Below, one piece after another: positions 16,763-25,440 of a DNA stretch of 64,000 bases (the first letter of the stretch is position 1; every line of letters begins with the position of its first letter). Where the stretch lies: the NCBI GenBank assembly GCA_052161645.1, contig CP197414.1; one strand, given 5' to 3'. The notes below the pieces were generated by a model that made no database searches, was not told the origin of the DNA, and saw only the letters and a list, made by a program, of their open reading frames with translations. The DNA is from Laterigemmans sp052161645. GTDB lineage: Bacteria; Planctomycetota; Planctomycetia; Pirellulales; Pirellulaceae. The position numbers and the translations under genes are program-made.

Positions 16763-18865
16763 TCAAGTCCGAAAGGCATCGGGATCAGCATCGCTGGGCA
16801 TTCGCCAGTCCCCCCGAGGACTCAAGCTGACGGTGCCAACCTTGGGCCCGTCGGGAACGCAGCTCCGTTTAAACTGGTTATGAAAGAAACGCCGGAAGAA
16901 CGTATCTAACGTGTCGGCAATCTGTTGGCGAGTATAAGCTTGTGAGAAATCAGCTTGACTAGCGAGGAATAGTATTTTTTCGCGGCCGCAACCGTAGCGG
17001 ACAAAATGATAAAGGAAAAAGTCATGCAATTCGTAAGGTCCCAGCACCGCTTCGGTATCTTGCTGGCTTTCACCATCCCGGCCCAGCGGGAGTAGCTCGG
17101 GTGTAATCGGCGCCGCGGCGATCGATTGTAGAATCGTGAACAATGGTCCCTCAGTCAGTTGGTCCGCCGCGTGGCGAACGAGAAAACGGACCAAAGTCTT
17201 GGGGATTGAACAGTTCACGTTGTACATCGACATGTGGTCGCCGTTATAAGTGCTCCATCCCAACGCTTGTTCGGAAAGATCCCCAGTTCCCAGCACAAAA
17301 CCTTGATTCATCAACACCAGCGTGCGAACCCTGGCTTGCACGTTTTCAAAAGTCAGGTCGCCGCGGTCAGTCGCCAAGTTGCCCAAAGCGGCTTGGAATT
17401 GGTCGACCTTCAATTCGCTGGTATCAATGCCAAACGGGCGGTGGCCAAGTGCTCTGAAAGTATCCAAGCAGAGGGTGCGAATGTCGACGAGCCGGTGATC
17501 AACGCGCAGTAAGTTCATCAAGGTTTCAGCTCGCCGGCGCGTCGTTTCCGAAGTCCCAAAGCCAGGCATCGTCAGCCCGCTGATCCGCTGCCGTTCCCAG
17601 CCCAACGCATCACAGGCTTGGCAGGCGACCAGCAGGGCCAGCGTGCTGTCCAACCCACCGGAAACGCCGATTGCCAGCGAGAGGGAATCGGGTAGGCGAG
17701 TCAAACGCTTGGTCAAAGCGGCTACTTGAATGGCCAGAATCTCCTCACAGCGATGCCGCAGATCGGTCGCCGAAGCGGGCACAAAGGGCTGTGCCGCAAT
17801 CGTCCGTCGCAGCTGCCACCGGCTGGCCCGACCCGCAGAATGTTCCGCCGCAGAATGTTCCGCCGCAGATCTCTGCGACTCAGAAGCTTGAGCGGCTTTG
17901 CCTGTGGCGACCGCCGACGGAACGACGGATGCGGCCGCGACGACGGGTGCGTTTGCGGAGACGTGGCGAAAGTTGCCAACGCGGTAACCGCGTGGATCGA
18001 GGAAGGTGTTTTGCAGGCGACGTTCGTGTGCCAACAGCTCCAGATCGACATCGGCGGTTAGTTGGACGTGCATATCGCTAGGTTGCGGCAAATTTTTTCC
18101 GTCTAGCGCCCGCTGGCTAGCCAGCGTCCGGCCATTCTCGGCGATCAAGCAATGGCCACTGAAGACCAAGTCGGTGGTCGACTCGGAGGGGCCCGCGCTG
18201 GCGTAGGCGTAGGCGGCCAGGCAGCGACCCGCTTGCGAGATCACCAGTTCGGTTCGCCACTCGGCTTTGCCGATCAACTCGTTGCTGGCCGAGAGGTTCA
18301 ACAGCACTTGGGCACCGGCTAAGGCTTGGCGACTGGAAGGCGGGATGGGTGTCCATAAATCCTCGCAGATTTCGATTCCCACCAGCGCCTGACCGTAGGC
18401 CACTAGGAGATCGATGCCGAACGGTACCGCTTGATCGCCAAGCTGAATCGATTCAGGTTCTTGCCCCGTTGCTGGGCGGAACCAGCGAGTTTCGTAAAAC
18501 TCGCGGTAACTGGGTAAGTGTTGTTTGGGAACGACAGCCAGCAGACGGCCTTGCTGGATCACGACAGCCGTGTTGTATAGCGCGGAGCCCACCTGCAGCG
18601 GACAGCCGACGACGATTAAGCCAGCGATTTGCCGGCTATCCTGGGCTAGTTTCAGAACGGCTGCGATAGCTTCGTTGAGCAACGCTTGTTGGGCAAATAA
18701 ATCACCGCACGAGTAACCGGTGATGGCCAATTCGGGAAACAACAAAATATCCGCATCGGTTGCCAACGAGAGGGCAGATTGGATGGCTCGCAGATTTGCC
18801 TGCGGATTGGCGACAGAGACGCGAGGGCTGAAACAAGCGATCCGGAGGAAACCATGTGGGCCCAT
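16763..18865 (-). CDS. nadE: Glutamine-dependent NAD+ synthetase
   Basis: Final step of NAD synthesis, amidating NaAD with ammonia channelled from glutamine. 700 aa from ATG 18865; the frame also opens at a TTG (18892), and neither start has a good SD. N-terminal nitrilase-type glutaminase with the triad Glu45 (FPELAITGY), Lys114 (VPKQHLPSY) and Cys167 (GIEICEDL). C-terminal synthetase with the P-loop SGGLDS (402-407), ENVQARVR, and GTGDLSEQALGWSTYNGDHM. Between the domains is a low-complexity Ala/Ser linker (about 304-350) holding two exact 15-nt copies (AAEHS twice). It begins about 57 bp after the FHA gene on the same strand. Confidence 0.95.
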   Translation of the reverse strand: MGPHGFLRIACFSPRVSVANPQANLRAIQSALSLATDADILLFPELAITGYSCGDLFAQQALLNEAIAAVLKLAQDSRQIAGLIVVGCPLQVGSALYNTAVVIQQGRLLAVVPKQHLPSYREFYETRWFRPATGQEPESIQLGDQAVPFGIDLLVAYGQALVGIEICEDLWTPIPPSSRQALAGAQVLLNLSASNELIGKAEWRTELVISQAGRCLAAYAYASAGPSESTTDLVFSGHCLIAENGRTLASQRALDGKNLPQPSDMHVQLTADVDLELLAHERRLQNTFLDPRGYRVGNFRHVSANAPVVAAASVVPSAVATGKAAQASESQRSAAEHSAAEHSAGRASRWQLRRTIAAQPFVPASATDLRHRCEEILAIQVAALTKRLTRLPDSLSLAIGVSGGLDSTLALLVACQACDALGWERQRISGLTMPGFGTSETTRRRAETLMNLLRVDHRLVDIRTLCLDTFRALGHRPFGIDTSELKVDQFQAALGNLATDRGDLTFENVQARVRTLVLMNQGFVLGTGDLSEQALGWSTYNGDHMSMYNVNCSIPKTLVRFLVRHAADQLTEGPLFTILQSIAAAPITPELLPLGRDGESQQDTEAVLGPYELHDFFLYHFVRYGCGREKILFLASQADFSQAYTRQQIADTLDTFFRRFFHNQFKRSCVPDGPKVGTVSLSPRGDWRMPSDADPDAFRT

Positions 18866-18922
18866 CGTGCGCGGGTCATCCGAAAGGGGCAAAGAAAGTA
18901 TCAGCTACGTGGCGCTTATAGG

Positions 18923-19774
18923 TTATACACGCCGCAGGTGTAGGATGACGTGATGAAAGCGGATTTCCAAGCCGAGTGGAATAATCGGGCAACGTACCGT
19001 TTGGCGAACTGGCAACCGACAACCACCCACGTGACAACCAACGTTGCGGCTGAGTGCCGTGATGTCAACTTGGTCGAGGGCCACGCGGCGCAAGAGTAAC
19101 TGCTGGCGGGAAACGTTGTTCTGCTGACGATCGGCGACCAACAGGCGATGATGGGGTGGGTAGTTAAGCGGCGGCAAGAGTGCTGGAGGGTGCGGTTCCC
19201 CCGTTCGCCGCCTACCCAACTCGCAAGGTGATTTGAGATGGCAACGAAAGTAATGGCGTCCCGCCACCGTCACGTTGGCAGTTAACGGAAAGGCTTGGTC
19301 GAGTTTTTCCAGATAGGCTTGCGTCCGCTCCTCAGCCGCCCCGGCGGAAGCGTCGGGAAATTGCTCGGCGACTAAATCCTCAATCGCCGGTTGATCGCCC
19401 CAATAACATCGCACAACCAATTCGTGACTGCCTAATTGCTCCAGCTCAACAAGACCAAAACCAAACTGCCGCAGGTGCTGGCGGTACCAAGTGAGCGTCA
19501 GCGGCAACTCCCCGGCCCCTTTACGCCAGCGAAACTCCAGGTCGGTCATCGCCAATTGCAGTAACGCAGGTGGAGGGAGTTGCTTGGATTTCGCTCCCCA
19601 GCGACAGTAGTCGAGCAGATTGGGAGGGCTAGCTGCGGTGAGCCATTCGTGCTCGAAGCGATCAAGCAGTGCGTCCTCAGAGGCGGGCTCGCAATAATTC
19701 TGCGGAGCATCGGAAGGAGCGTCTGAGGGGGAGTCGGAGGGAGCGTCAATCGGCAGGTCGGGCGGGTGGCTCAC
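18923..19774 (-). CDS. FHA-domain protein translationally coupled to ECF sigma factor
   Basis: 283 aa from GTG 19774, whose GTGA overlaps the TGA of the sigma gene; the longer frame to 19840 would run inside the sigma gene. After a PSDA-repeat tail (about 8-24) residues 36-65 (LLDRFEHEWLTAASPPNLLDYCRW) resemble the N-terminal extension of planctomycete signalling kinases. Residues about 176-282 fit a forkhead-associated phosphothreonine-binding fold: LGRRR (187-190), NNVSRQQ (Ser222-Arg223), LSRN (241-244, cf. LSxNG) and a final strand IRFHHVILHL. There is no kinase domain. I infer a phospho-dependent adaptor or anti/co-factor for the adjacent sigma factor. The FHA call is from pattern only. 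Confidence 0.75.
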   Translation of the reverse strand: MSHPPDLPIDAPSDSPSDAPSDAPQNYCEPASEDALLDRFEHEWLTAASPPNLLDYCRWGAKSKQLPPPALLQLAMTDLEFRWRKGAGELPLTLTWYRQHLRQFGFGLVELEQLGSHELVVRCYWGDQPAIEDLVAEQFPDASAGAAEERTQAYLEKLDQAFPLTANVTVAGRHYFRCHLKSPCELGRRRTGEPHPPALLPPLNYPPHHRLLVADRQQNNVSRQQLLLRRVALDQVDITALSRNVGCHVGGCRLPVRQTVRCPIIPLGLEIRFHHVILHLRRV

Positions 19775-20451
19775 AGCGCATCTTCCGACATTAAAGACTG
19801 AGCGACGCGGCGAATGGTATCCGAGCGGCGTTGGACCCAACTGCGACTGTGCCCCAGGTGCTCGGAGATCTCCAAATCACTGTAGCCTTCCAGTCGAAGC
19901 AGCAGCACCGCTTTGGCGTCCGCGTCGGAGAGGTGTGCCAGCAAACGGTTTAACGATTCATCAGCGATCGCTTGCGCCAGCGGTGAAGGACCGCCGGCGG
20001 CCAGCGGCACGGGGCCATCGCCCTGCGAGCTGTCGTCACCAATCTGATCGACCGCAAGGATCGGTTTTCGTGGGCTGCGAGTTGGTCCATACATCCGACG
20101 GCGATACTTTGTCACCTTGCGGTCGACGATCTTTGCTACCAATCGCCACATGGCTACTTGGTCGGTAACGTCTCCGTAAGCCCCCCCGCGAACGCGATGG
20201 ATCAGGCTATCGAGAGCACTGTTGGCGGCCACTTCACCATCGATGATCCGCCCCTCGCCGTCCCGCAAGTTTGCTTGAGCATGCAACACCGAACGGGCAA
20301 AATATTGTTTGTAGAGCTCATCGATGGCATCCATGGAGCCTTCGCGAACTCGCCGCAGGCAAGCGGTAAATTGCTCCAGTTCCTGCTCGCTGTCGCCGTC
20401 GTTGTCGCTGTTGCTGTTGTGCTGATTGTTGTCGTGCTTACTATCTCGCAT
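19771..20451 (-). CDS. ECF-type RNA polymerase sigma factor
   Basis: 226 aa. A low-complexity Asp/Asn/Ser N-terminus (2-24) precedes a sigma region-2-like block (LYKQYFARSVLHAQANLRD ... AANSALDSLIHRV, MWRLVAKIVDRKVTKYRRR) and a region-4 helix-turn-helix (DADAKAVLLLRLEGYSDLEISEHLGHSRSWVQRRSDTIRR), as in the planctomycete Sigma70-ECF group. A variable 30-residue linker joins the two. It lies directly downstream of the PAS-GAF-receiver gene (35 bp) and overlaps the FHA gene by 4 bp, so the three are probably one transcript. Its target promoters cannot be read from this window. Confidence 0.9.
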   Translation of the reverse strand: MRDSKHDNNQHNSNSDNDGDSEQELEQFTACLRRVREGSMDAIDELYKQYFARSVLHAQANLRDGEGRIIDGEVAANSALDSLIHRVRGGAYGDVTDQVAMWRLVAKIVDRKVTKYRRRMYGPTRSPRKPILAVDQIGDDSSQGDGPVPLAAGGPSPLAQAIADESLNRLLAHLSDADAKAVLLLRLEGYSDLEISEHLGHSRSWVQRRSDTIRRVAQSLMSEDAL

Positions 20452-20486
20452 CTGCCCCCCTGTGATCCAACCGTGAGCCGGAGGCG

Positions 20487-22262
20487 TTAAGCGTGCTGCG
20501 TCTGATAAACCTGAACAACGGTCTCCACCACGTCAATCAGCTGATCCAAACGGAAAGGCTTGTAAAGGATCGCTTTGGGGTGCAAACCGGCTTGCCGCGC
20601 TTTAACAATTGAATGCCCGGGGTCGTATCCAAACCCGGTCATCAATACCATCGGCACCGGACTCATGAACTTTTGCAAACGACACATCAACTGATATCCG
20701 CTGAAATCGGGCAAGCGAATATCGCTGATGATCACATCATAACGAAATTCGTCGCTGCCGCGGACCATCATGACCGCTTCGTTACCGATGTGAGCGGTTT
20801 CTACGATGCAGCCATAACGCTCCAGTAATTGATGGGCATCGTTTCGCACTTGTTCATCAGAGTCGACCACTAAGATGCGACGTTTCTCCAAAATCGCTCG
20901 CTGCGGCCCCTTCACGCCGGCGGGCACGGCGTCCAGTGGCGTCATCGTTTGACCCACTTGTTGGATCATCTGTTTTATGTCGCGAGCGTTTTGCAAAATT
21001 CGGCGGAGGCGATCGACCATTTCTCCCTCGTGGCCGATGTATCCCTCCATCACGTTGACCGCATCGTTGAGGATCTCGTCAACCGGCATCGCCACGGCGC
21101 TGTGAATCGCTTCGCAACTTTGTTGAGCCGTATTGGCTTTCTGAGCCACCAGCAACTCAAGAGTGTTCAGGGCGTGAGCCACGTCGCGGGCAAAGATTTC
21201 CAGGAACTGAATGTCACTAGTCGAAAAAGCGCCCACTTCAGGACTTTCCACGTTGATCGTTCCCAAAACTTGATCATGCAACATCAAGGGCACGGTCAGC
21301 GAGCTGTTGGCGCCAGCAATCCCGGGGATATAGAGCGGGTCGTTGCTGACATCTTCGCAGAGATAGCTATTTCCGGTGGCGGCCACGAATCCGGTAACGC
21401 CGTTGCCGTTGGGTTGAGCGAACAACTGGCGATCGGCCGCCTCTTGATCAATCCCCACGCTCAACAGGGGCATCAGGTAACCCGTCGCCTGCTCGAGCAG
21501 GCGAATCTCGATCACATCAAAATTCAGCAAGTCACTTAAGTAATGCCGAATGTTCTCCTTCAGCAGGTCAATCCGCTGATCAACATCCATTAAGAAAATC
21601 TCATCGGGCCTCAAGTCGGCCAATTGGCGACCGGCCAGATGAATCGCGGCCAGCTTTTGCTGCTGCAGAATCTCCTCGGTGATGTCGCTAACAGTGACGA
21701 CTAAATGCTGAGGGCGAGCAAGCCTGCCAGCATCATTTGCCGTTCCGGCATCGGCAGTGGCGGGAGCCGCCATCAGCGGCGCGGCGTGGACCTGGAAAAA
21801 GCGATTGTCTTCCGTCCTCAACGTCATGCCGCTCGGCATGCCCGTGGCCATCGCCGTGTGGAAGGGACAGAAATCGGCGCCCATGATCTCGGGATTGGCC
21901 AACCCCTCGTAGAACTCGAGCCCGACCAGCGATTCCCGTCCGGCCCATGTTTCCAGCCGTCGGTTCGCCCACAAAATGCAACGTCGATCGTCGACCAGCG
22001 CGACGCCGTCGGGCATGTCCCGCAACATGTCGTCGCTCTGCTTAGTCAACAACAAATCTCTGCCCGACTCAAACCCATCCGCAGCGATCCGTATCTCCGC
22101 AAACGATTCGTGGGCCAACAAATGGAGCGCTGCGGCCGCGTTCTGCGCAGTTACGATCTCAGCGCGGTTCGCATCTCCGTTGAGATCGAACTGGCGCGGA
22201 TCGCCTATTTGCAATATGCGTGGTAGCGGTTTCACGCGTTTTCCTCCCGCCGACGGTTCCAA
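20487..22262 (-). CDS. PAS-GAF-receiver regulatory protein
   Basis: 591 aa with no visible kinase core. Order: N-terminal ~70 residues of a receiver-like remnant (ILQIGDPRQFDL...), a PAS domain (about 75-205: MPDGVALVDDRRCILWANRR ... VVTVSDITEE), a GAF domain (about 215-385: LLNFDVIEIRLLE, NGVTGFVAATGNSYLCEDV, LTVPLMLHDQVLGTINVES), a coiled helical linker with IHSAVAMPVDEILNDAVNVMEGY resembling a degenerate His-kinase dimerisation helix without a catalytic domain, and a C-terminal receiver (about 465-588) with phospho-acceptor Asp514 in ISDIRLPDFSGY, MTGFG and LYKPF. Probably a sensor adaptor feeding the sigma/FHA pair downstream. Start uncertain by a few codons. Confidence 0.88.
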   Translation of the reverse strand: MEPSAGGKRVKPLPRILQIGDPRQFDLNGDANRAEIVTAQNAAAALHLLAHESFAEIRIAADGFESGRDLLLTKQSDDMLRDMPDGVALVDDRRCILWANRRLETWAGRESLVGLEFYEGLANPEIMGADFCPFHTAMATGMPSGMTLRTEDNRFFQVHAAPLMAAPATADAGTANDAGRLARPQHLVVTVSDITEEILQQQKLAAIHLAGRQLADLRPDEIFLMDVDQRIDLLKENIRHYLSDLLNFDVIEIRLLEQATGYLMPLLSVGIDQEAADRQLFAQPNGNGVTGFVAATGNSYLCEDVSNDPLYIPGIAGANSSLTVPLMLHDQVLGTINVESPEVGAFSTSDIQFLEIFARDVAHALNTLELLVAQKANTAQQSCEAIHSAVAMPVDEILNDAVNVMEGYIGHEGEMVDRLRRILQNARDIKQMIQQVGQTMTPLDAVPAGVKGPQRAILEKRRILVVDSDEQVRNDAHQLLERYGCIVETAHIGNEAVMMVRGSDEFRYDVIISDIRLPDFSGYQLMCRLQKFMSPVPMVLMTGFGYDPGHSIVKARQAGLHPKAILYKPFRLDQLIDVVETVVQVYQTQHA

Positions 22263-22888
22263 TCGGCAGCTTGCCTGTTGTCAGTATAGAAAACCTCGGC
22301 TAACTGCGAACATGTTCTCCTGGGTTTCACCCTTGGGGTGCCCCGTACACCACGCGCGATCAAGTAACTAAAGGAAGATTGGCCCCGCTTTAGTGGCAAA
22401 CACTGGCGGTTTAATTCCCCCCAAGCCCATTTGCTCGGCTCAGAAAAACTTTTCTATTTTTCACAGAGATGCATGGGTCTGAGCTGGTCCTACGTAGCCG
22501 GTCGGGTCCCGGCCCAAACCATCTCCCCCCGCTTGCCCCCTTCCGCATGAGCAACTCGTCAACACATTCCGCGAGAAACATCTCCTTTTCTTCCCGTCAA
22601 CAAGCGGTTTTTCCTTAGCACCAATGGTGGTGCGGGGGGGGTGTTCTGATAACTCTATTTACGACAAAAATGAAATGGCGGCGAAGAATGGCCGCTCATT
22701 TCCCCTGATTCCCCTACTTTAACTGACCGTTAACCGTTGACAGTCGTGTAATAGGGCCTACATTTGGGGACTAGCCATCAGTTTGGACTGTGGGCTCAAC
22801 GATTAGCCGCTGGTCCCACATTGATAATCACTTCCTTGTTTTTCTTCAGCTGTCTCACCGTGGTGAGCCGTGTGGAGGGGTAAATTTG
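22263..22888. other. 626-bp intergenic region upstream of the YTV gene
   Basis: Divergent spacer between the PAS-GAF-receiver gene and the YTV surface-protein gene. It holds the YTV promoter, a small hairpin GCACCA-ATGG-TGGTGC (22618-22633) followed by a run of eight G, and an A/T-rich stretch near 22650-22740. No coding signal is convincing in it. Confidence 0.6.
22737..22764 (+). promoter_or_regulatory. Housekeeping-type promoter of the YTV surface-protein gene
   Basis: TTGACA (22737-22742), 16-bp spacer, TACATT (22759-22764). Transcription would start near 22771, leaving a leader of about 118 nt to the ATG at 22889. The perfect -35 box and the SD GGAGGGG suggest strong expression. Confidence 0.65.
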
Positions 22889-24619
22889 ATGAGAGTTAAA
22901 GTTCTTAGTTTCGCCATGGGGGTTGCCGCTGTTGCACTTTCCGCAACGCAAGCCCTCGCTGGATGTGGAGATTGCGGCGGCTGTGCAACCGCCAGTCCCT
23001 GCGGCCAGACCAGCGTCTCCAGCGGCTGCGGTGGGACCGTCGTCAGCGGCGGTGCCATGGTTGTTGGTGAAGGGATGGCTGCCGACTGCGGCCCCACCTA
23101 CACCACCAAAACCGTTTACGTGCCTCAGTACGTAACTGAAAAGCGGATCGTGACCAGCACCGAATATCGCAACGAACAGCGTGTTCGCATGGTCACCGTT
23201 TGCCGTCAAGTGCCACGCCAAGAAGAGCGTGAGCAAACCGTTGTGACCATGGTTCCTCAAGAGCAAGTGCGAGTTGAGAACTATCAGGTCGCCGTGCAAG
23301 TTCCTTACGTCGAAGACGTAACGTACACCGTGCAAAAGCCTGTTGTTGAGCAAGTTGAGCAATCATACCAAGTATGTGTTCCAGTGACTCAGCAAGTTGA
23401 GCAATCGGTTATGGTCGCAGAGCCATACACCGAGCAAATGGTGCAAAATTACACCGTGATGGTTCCTTACACCGAGCAAGTGAAGCAGGTGTACACCGTT
23501 TGCGTACCACAGGTCGAGCAAGTCGAGCAAACCTATCAAGTTTGCGTCCCCTACACCGAACCCGTTGTGCAAACATATACCGTTCAGGTTCCTTACACAG
23601 AGCCAGTTGAACAAACTTACACCGTGCAAGTGCCTCGTCAAGAAGTTCGCCAAGGCATGCGTACCGTCTGCAAGCAAGTTCCCGTAACCACCATGCGCAC
23701 TCAGTGCGTCGATCAAGGTTACTGGACCACCGAAATGGTCGAAGTTGGCTGCGGTCAATCGGCCGGTTGTGGTAGCGGCGCCGGTTGCGGTGGCAGCGCC
23801 GGTTGCGGTGGCTGTGCAACCACCTCGGGCTGTGGTGACATGGTCGGGTACGCCGGCGGTTGCGGTACCACGCAAACCGTTTGCCGTCGCCGCTACGTCA
23901 GTAATCCCGTGACTGTGCAAACTCCTGTGACCACCTACCAAACTCAAATCGTCCAAGAGCCTTACGAGTACACCGTCACCACTTGCTCAACCGAAGTTCG
24001 CAAGCAAATGGTCGACGTGACCCGTTATCGCACCGAGCAACAACAACGTACGATCAACGTCACCAAGACCCGCATGGAAGTTCAAAAGCGAATGGTGCCT
24101 GTCACCCGCATGGTGACCGAGCAACGCGAACGCGTGCTCAACGTGCAACGTTGCCGCCCAGAAGTTCGTCAGCGCACTTACACCGTGCAAAAGTGCCGCA
24201 TGGTTCCGCAAAAGCGTTTGGTCAATGTCACCAGGATGGAAATGCAAACCAAGCAACGATTGGTTAACGTGACTCGCTACGAAGCCGAACAAGTTGTCAA
24301 GCAAGTTCAAAGGGTTCGTTGCGAAATGCAAGACAAGCAACGTGAAGTCAAGTACGTCACGATGGTCCCCAACACCGACGTGCGTAAGGTCATGGTCACC
24401 GTTTACGACACCGTGAACGAGCAAGTTGAACAGCCGTACACAGTGTGTGTACCCTACCAAGTTCAAAAGGAAGTTGACGTGACCGTTTGCCGTCGCGTTC
24501 CCCAAACCGTTACCGTGCCAATGAGCAGCGGTTGCGGAAGCTGCGGCGGAGCTGTTTCCACCGGCGTTATCGTCTCCAGCGGCATGGCTGTTGGCAGCGG
24601 TTGCACCAGCTGCAACTGA
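22889..24619 (+). CDS. YTV-repeat, cysteine-rich exported surface protein
   Basis: 576 aa. ATG 22889 has a good SD (GGAGGGG, 22874-22880) and opens a signal peptide (MRVKVLSFAMGVAAVALSAT) ending ALAGC, which fits both signal peptidase I and a lipobox LAGC. The mature protein starts Cys/Gly-rich (CGDCGGC), then has about eight degenerate repeats of the type VPYTEpVeQtYTV (about 95-300), a second Gly/Cys block (300-350, GCGSGAGCGG), a long series of Arg/Gln/Val repeats (V-x-R-x-x-x-E-x-R, about 355-545) and a Cys-rich tail (CGSCGG, CTSC). This is the planctomycete YTV family, proposed to be cell-envelope proteins cross-linked by cysteines. Codons look highly biased, consistent with high expression. 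Confidence 0.92.
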   Translation: MRVKVLSFAMGVAAVALSATQALAGCGDCGGCATASPCGQTSVSSGCGGTVVSGGAMVVGEGMAADCGPTYTTKTVYVPQYVTEKRIVTSTEYRNEQRVRMVTVCRQVPRQEEREQTVVTMVPQEQVRVENYQVAVQVPYVEDVTYTVQKPVVEQVEQSYQVCVPVTQQVEQSVMVAEPYTEQMVQNYTVMVPYTEQVKQVYTVCVPQVEQVEQTYQVCVPYTEPVVQTYTVQVPYTEPVEQTYTVQVPRQEVRQGMRTVCKQVPVTTMRTQCVDQGYWTTEMVEVGCGQSAGCGSGAGCGGSAGCGGCATTSGCGDMVGYAGGCGTTQTVCRRRYVSNPVTVQTPVTTYQTQIVQEPYEYTVTTCSTEVRKQMVDVTRYRTEQQQRTINVTKTRMEVQKRMVPVTRMVTEQRERVLNVQRCRPEVRQRTYTVQKCRMVPQKRLVNVTRMEMQTKQRLVNVTRYEAEQVVKQVQRVRCEMQDKQREVKYVTMVPNTDVRKVMVTVYDTVNEQVEQPYTVCVPYQVQKEVDVTVCRRVPQTVTVPMSSGCGSCGGAVSTGVIVSSGMAVGSGCTSCN

Positions 24620-24697
24620 TCACTCCGCCGTATCGAACCTGAGTTGACCCCCGATCTTCAGGGGCGACCAGAGTAGATCGGCTGTGACCCTCCAGAG

Positions 24698-24731
24698 CCC
24701 CCACGCGTGTTCGCACGCGTGGGGGTTTTTT
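24698..24731 (+). terminator. Strong rho-independent terminator after the YTV gene
   Basis: A 12-bp perfect GC-rich stem (CCCCCACGCGTG / CACGCGTGGGGG) with a TTCG tetraloop is followed by six T. It lies 78 bp after the YTV stop codon. Confidence 0.95.
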
Positions 24732-24838
24732 CGTTTCCGTTGCCTGAGCAGCGTCGAATCGAGATCCAGCATCGATTTCGCTATAATCGACAAAATCGTT
24801 TAACTCGCCAACTCGGCGGTGCCGATAGTCGACGTTAT

Positions 24839-25267
24839 ATGGATCCGTTCTCAACCATCATCGCCCCGCTATCGGCCGCCAAAGCCGCTCAGTCAGTCGC
24901 TCGCCCGCTGCTCAGCGCGGCTGGTGATTTCGCTCAGACGCTGGCTGGAGTTTGGCAGGCCGACTCCACCGCAGCCGAGCCGACAATCGACGCTCCAGAT
25001 TCCGCCGGATTGCTGGAAAAAATTGGCCAGCGGCTGGCTGAAATCGTCGCCGCGGCGAAATTTCCCAGCAGCGGTACGATTGAGCTGGAACTCTCCCCGT
25101 TGGGCAATGTCTATCTCAATGAGAGTCAATTGGCGGGTCGGCAACTGGCGGATCGGCAGTTAGAAATGGCTCTGCAAGATGACGCTCAATTCATGGAGTT
25201 GTTGCAGCGTTGGGCGGGGGTTACCGAGCAGCGGAGCCTGAGCCTCCAGCTGCCCGCGAATCTCTGA
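24839..25267 (+). CDS. Small hypothetical protein
   Basis: 142 aa from ATG 24839. The frame is open to 24707, but that start lies inside the terminator hairpin and upstream of a TATAAT box (24782-24787), so the shorter form is preferred. The N-terminus is a helical Ala-rich stretch (IIAPLSAAKAAQSVARPLLSA), then LLEKIGQRLAEIVAAAKF, followed by a predicted strand-rich segment (TIELELSPLGNVYLNESQLAG) and a helical end. No cysteine, signal peptide or membrane helix. I do not recognise the family. It sits alone between the YTV terminator and tRNA-Ser. Confidence 0.7.
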   Translation: MDPFSTIIAPLSAAKAAQSVARPLLSAAGDFAQTLAGVWQADSTAAEPTIDAPDSAGLLEKIGQRLAEIVAAAKFPSSGTIELELSPLGNVYLNESQLAGRQLADRQLEMALQDDAQFMELLQRWAGVTEQRSLSLQLPANL

Positions 25268-25275
25268 GAGAGAAC

Positions 25276-25305
25276 TTGACGATGCGGGCTGCTCCCAGTC
25301 ATACT
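25276..25305 (+). promoter_or_regulatory. Probable promoter of tRNA-Ser
   Basis: TTGACG (25276-25281), 18-bp spacer, CATACT (25300-25305), placing the transcription start about 6 nt before the mature 5' end at 25318. A GC-rich discriminator follows. Confidence 0.5.
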
Positions 25306-25317
25306 GTCGTCCGAGCC

Positions 25318-25400
25318 GGAGGGTATCCGAATTGGTGAGGAGGCTGATTCGAAATCAGTTGCCCCGCAAGGGGTTGCGGGTTCGAGTCCCGTGCCCTCCG
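25318..25400 (+). tRNA. tRNA-Ser (anticodon CGA)
   Basis: Type II tRNA that folds by eye: acceptor GGAGGGT/GCCCTCC with a closing G-U and discriminator G; anticodon stem GCTGA/TCAGT around loop TTCGAAA (anticodon CGA, reads UCG); long variable arm CCCC-GCAA-GGGG; T arm GCGGG-TTCGAGT-CCCGT. CCA is not encoded. Confidence 0.97.
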
Positions 25401-25440
25401 CTTTCGTGACTGACGTAAGTCGATCGCGACAAAATAAAGA

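Noticed and set aside
22796..24505. Minus-strand frames across the YTV gene
   Set aside because: His/Asn/Leu-rich translations are a by-product of the repetitive coding strand.
24707..24838. N-terminal extension of the small hypothetical gene
   Set aside because: It would start inside the terminator hairpin and before the TATAAT box; ATG 24839 is preferred.
25318..25400. Duplicated attachment site copied from tRNA-Ser
   Set aside because: I found no second copy of the tRNA 3' end in the window, so an integrated element is only a hypothesis.
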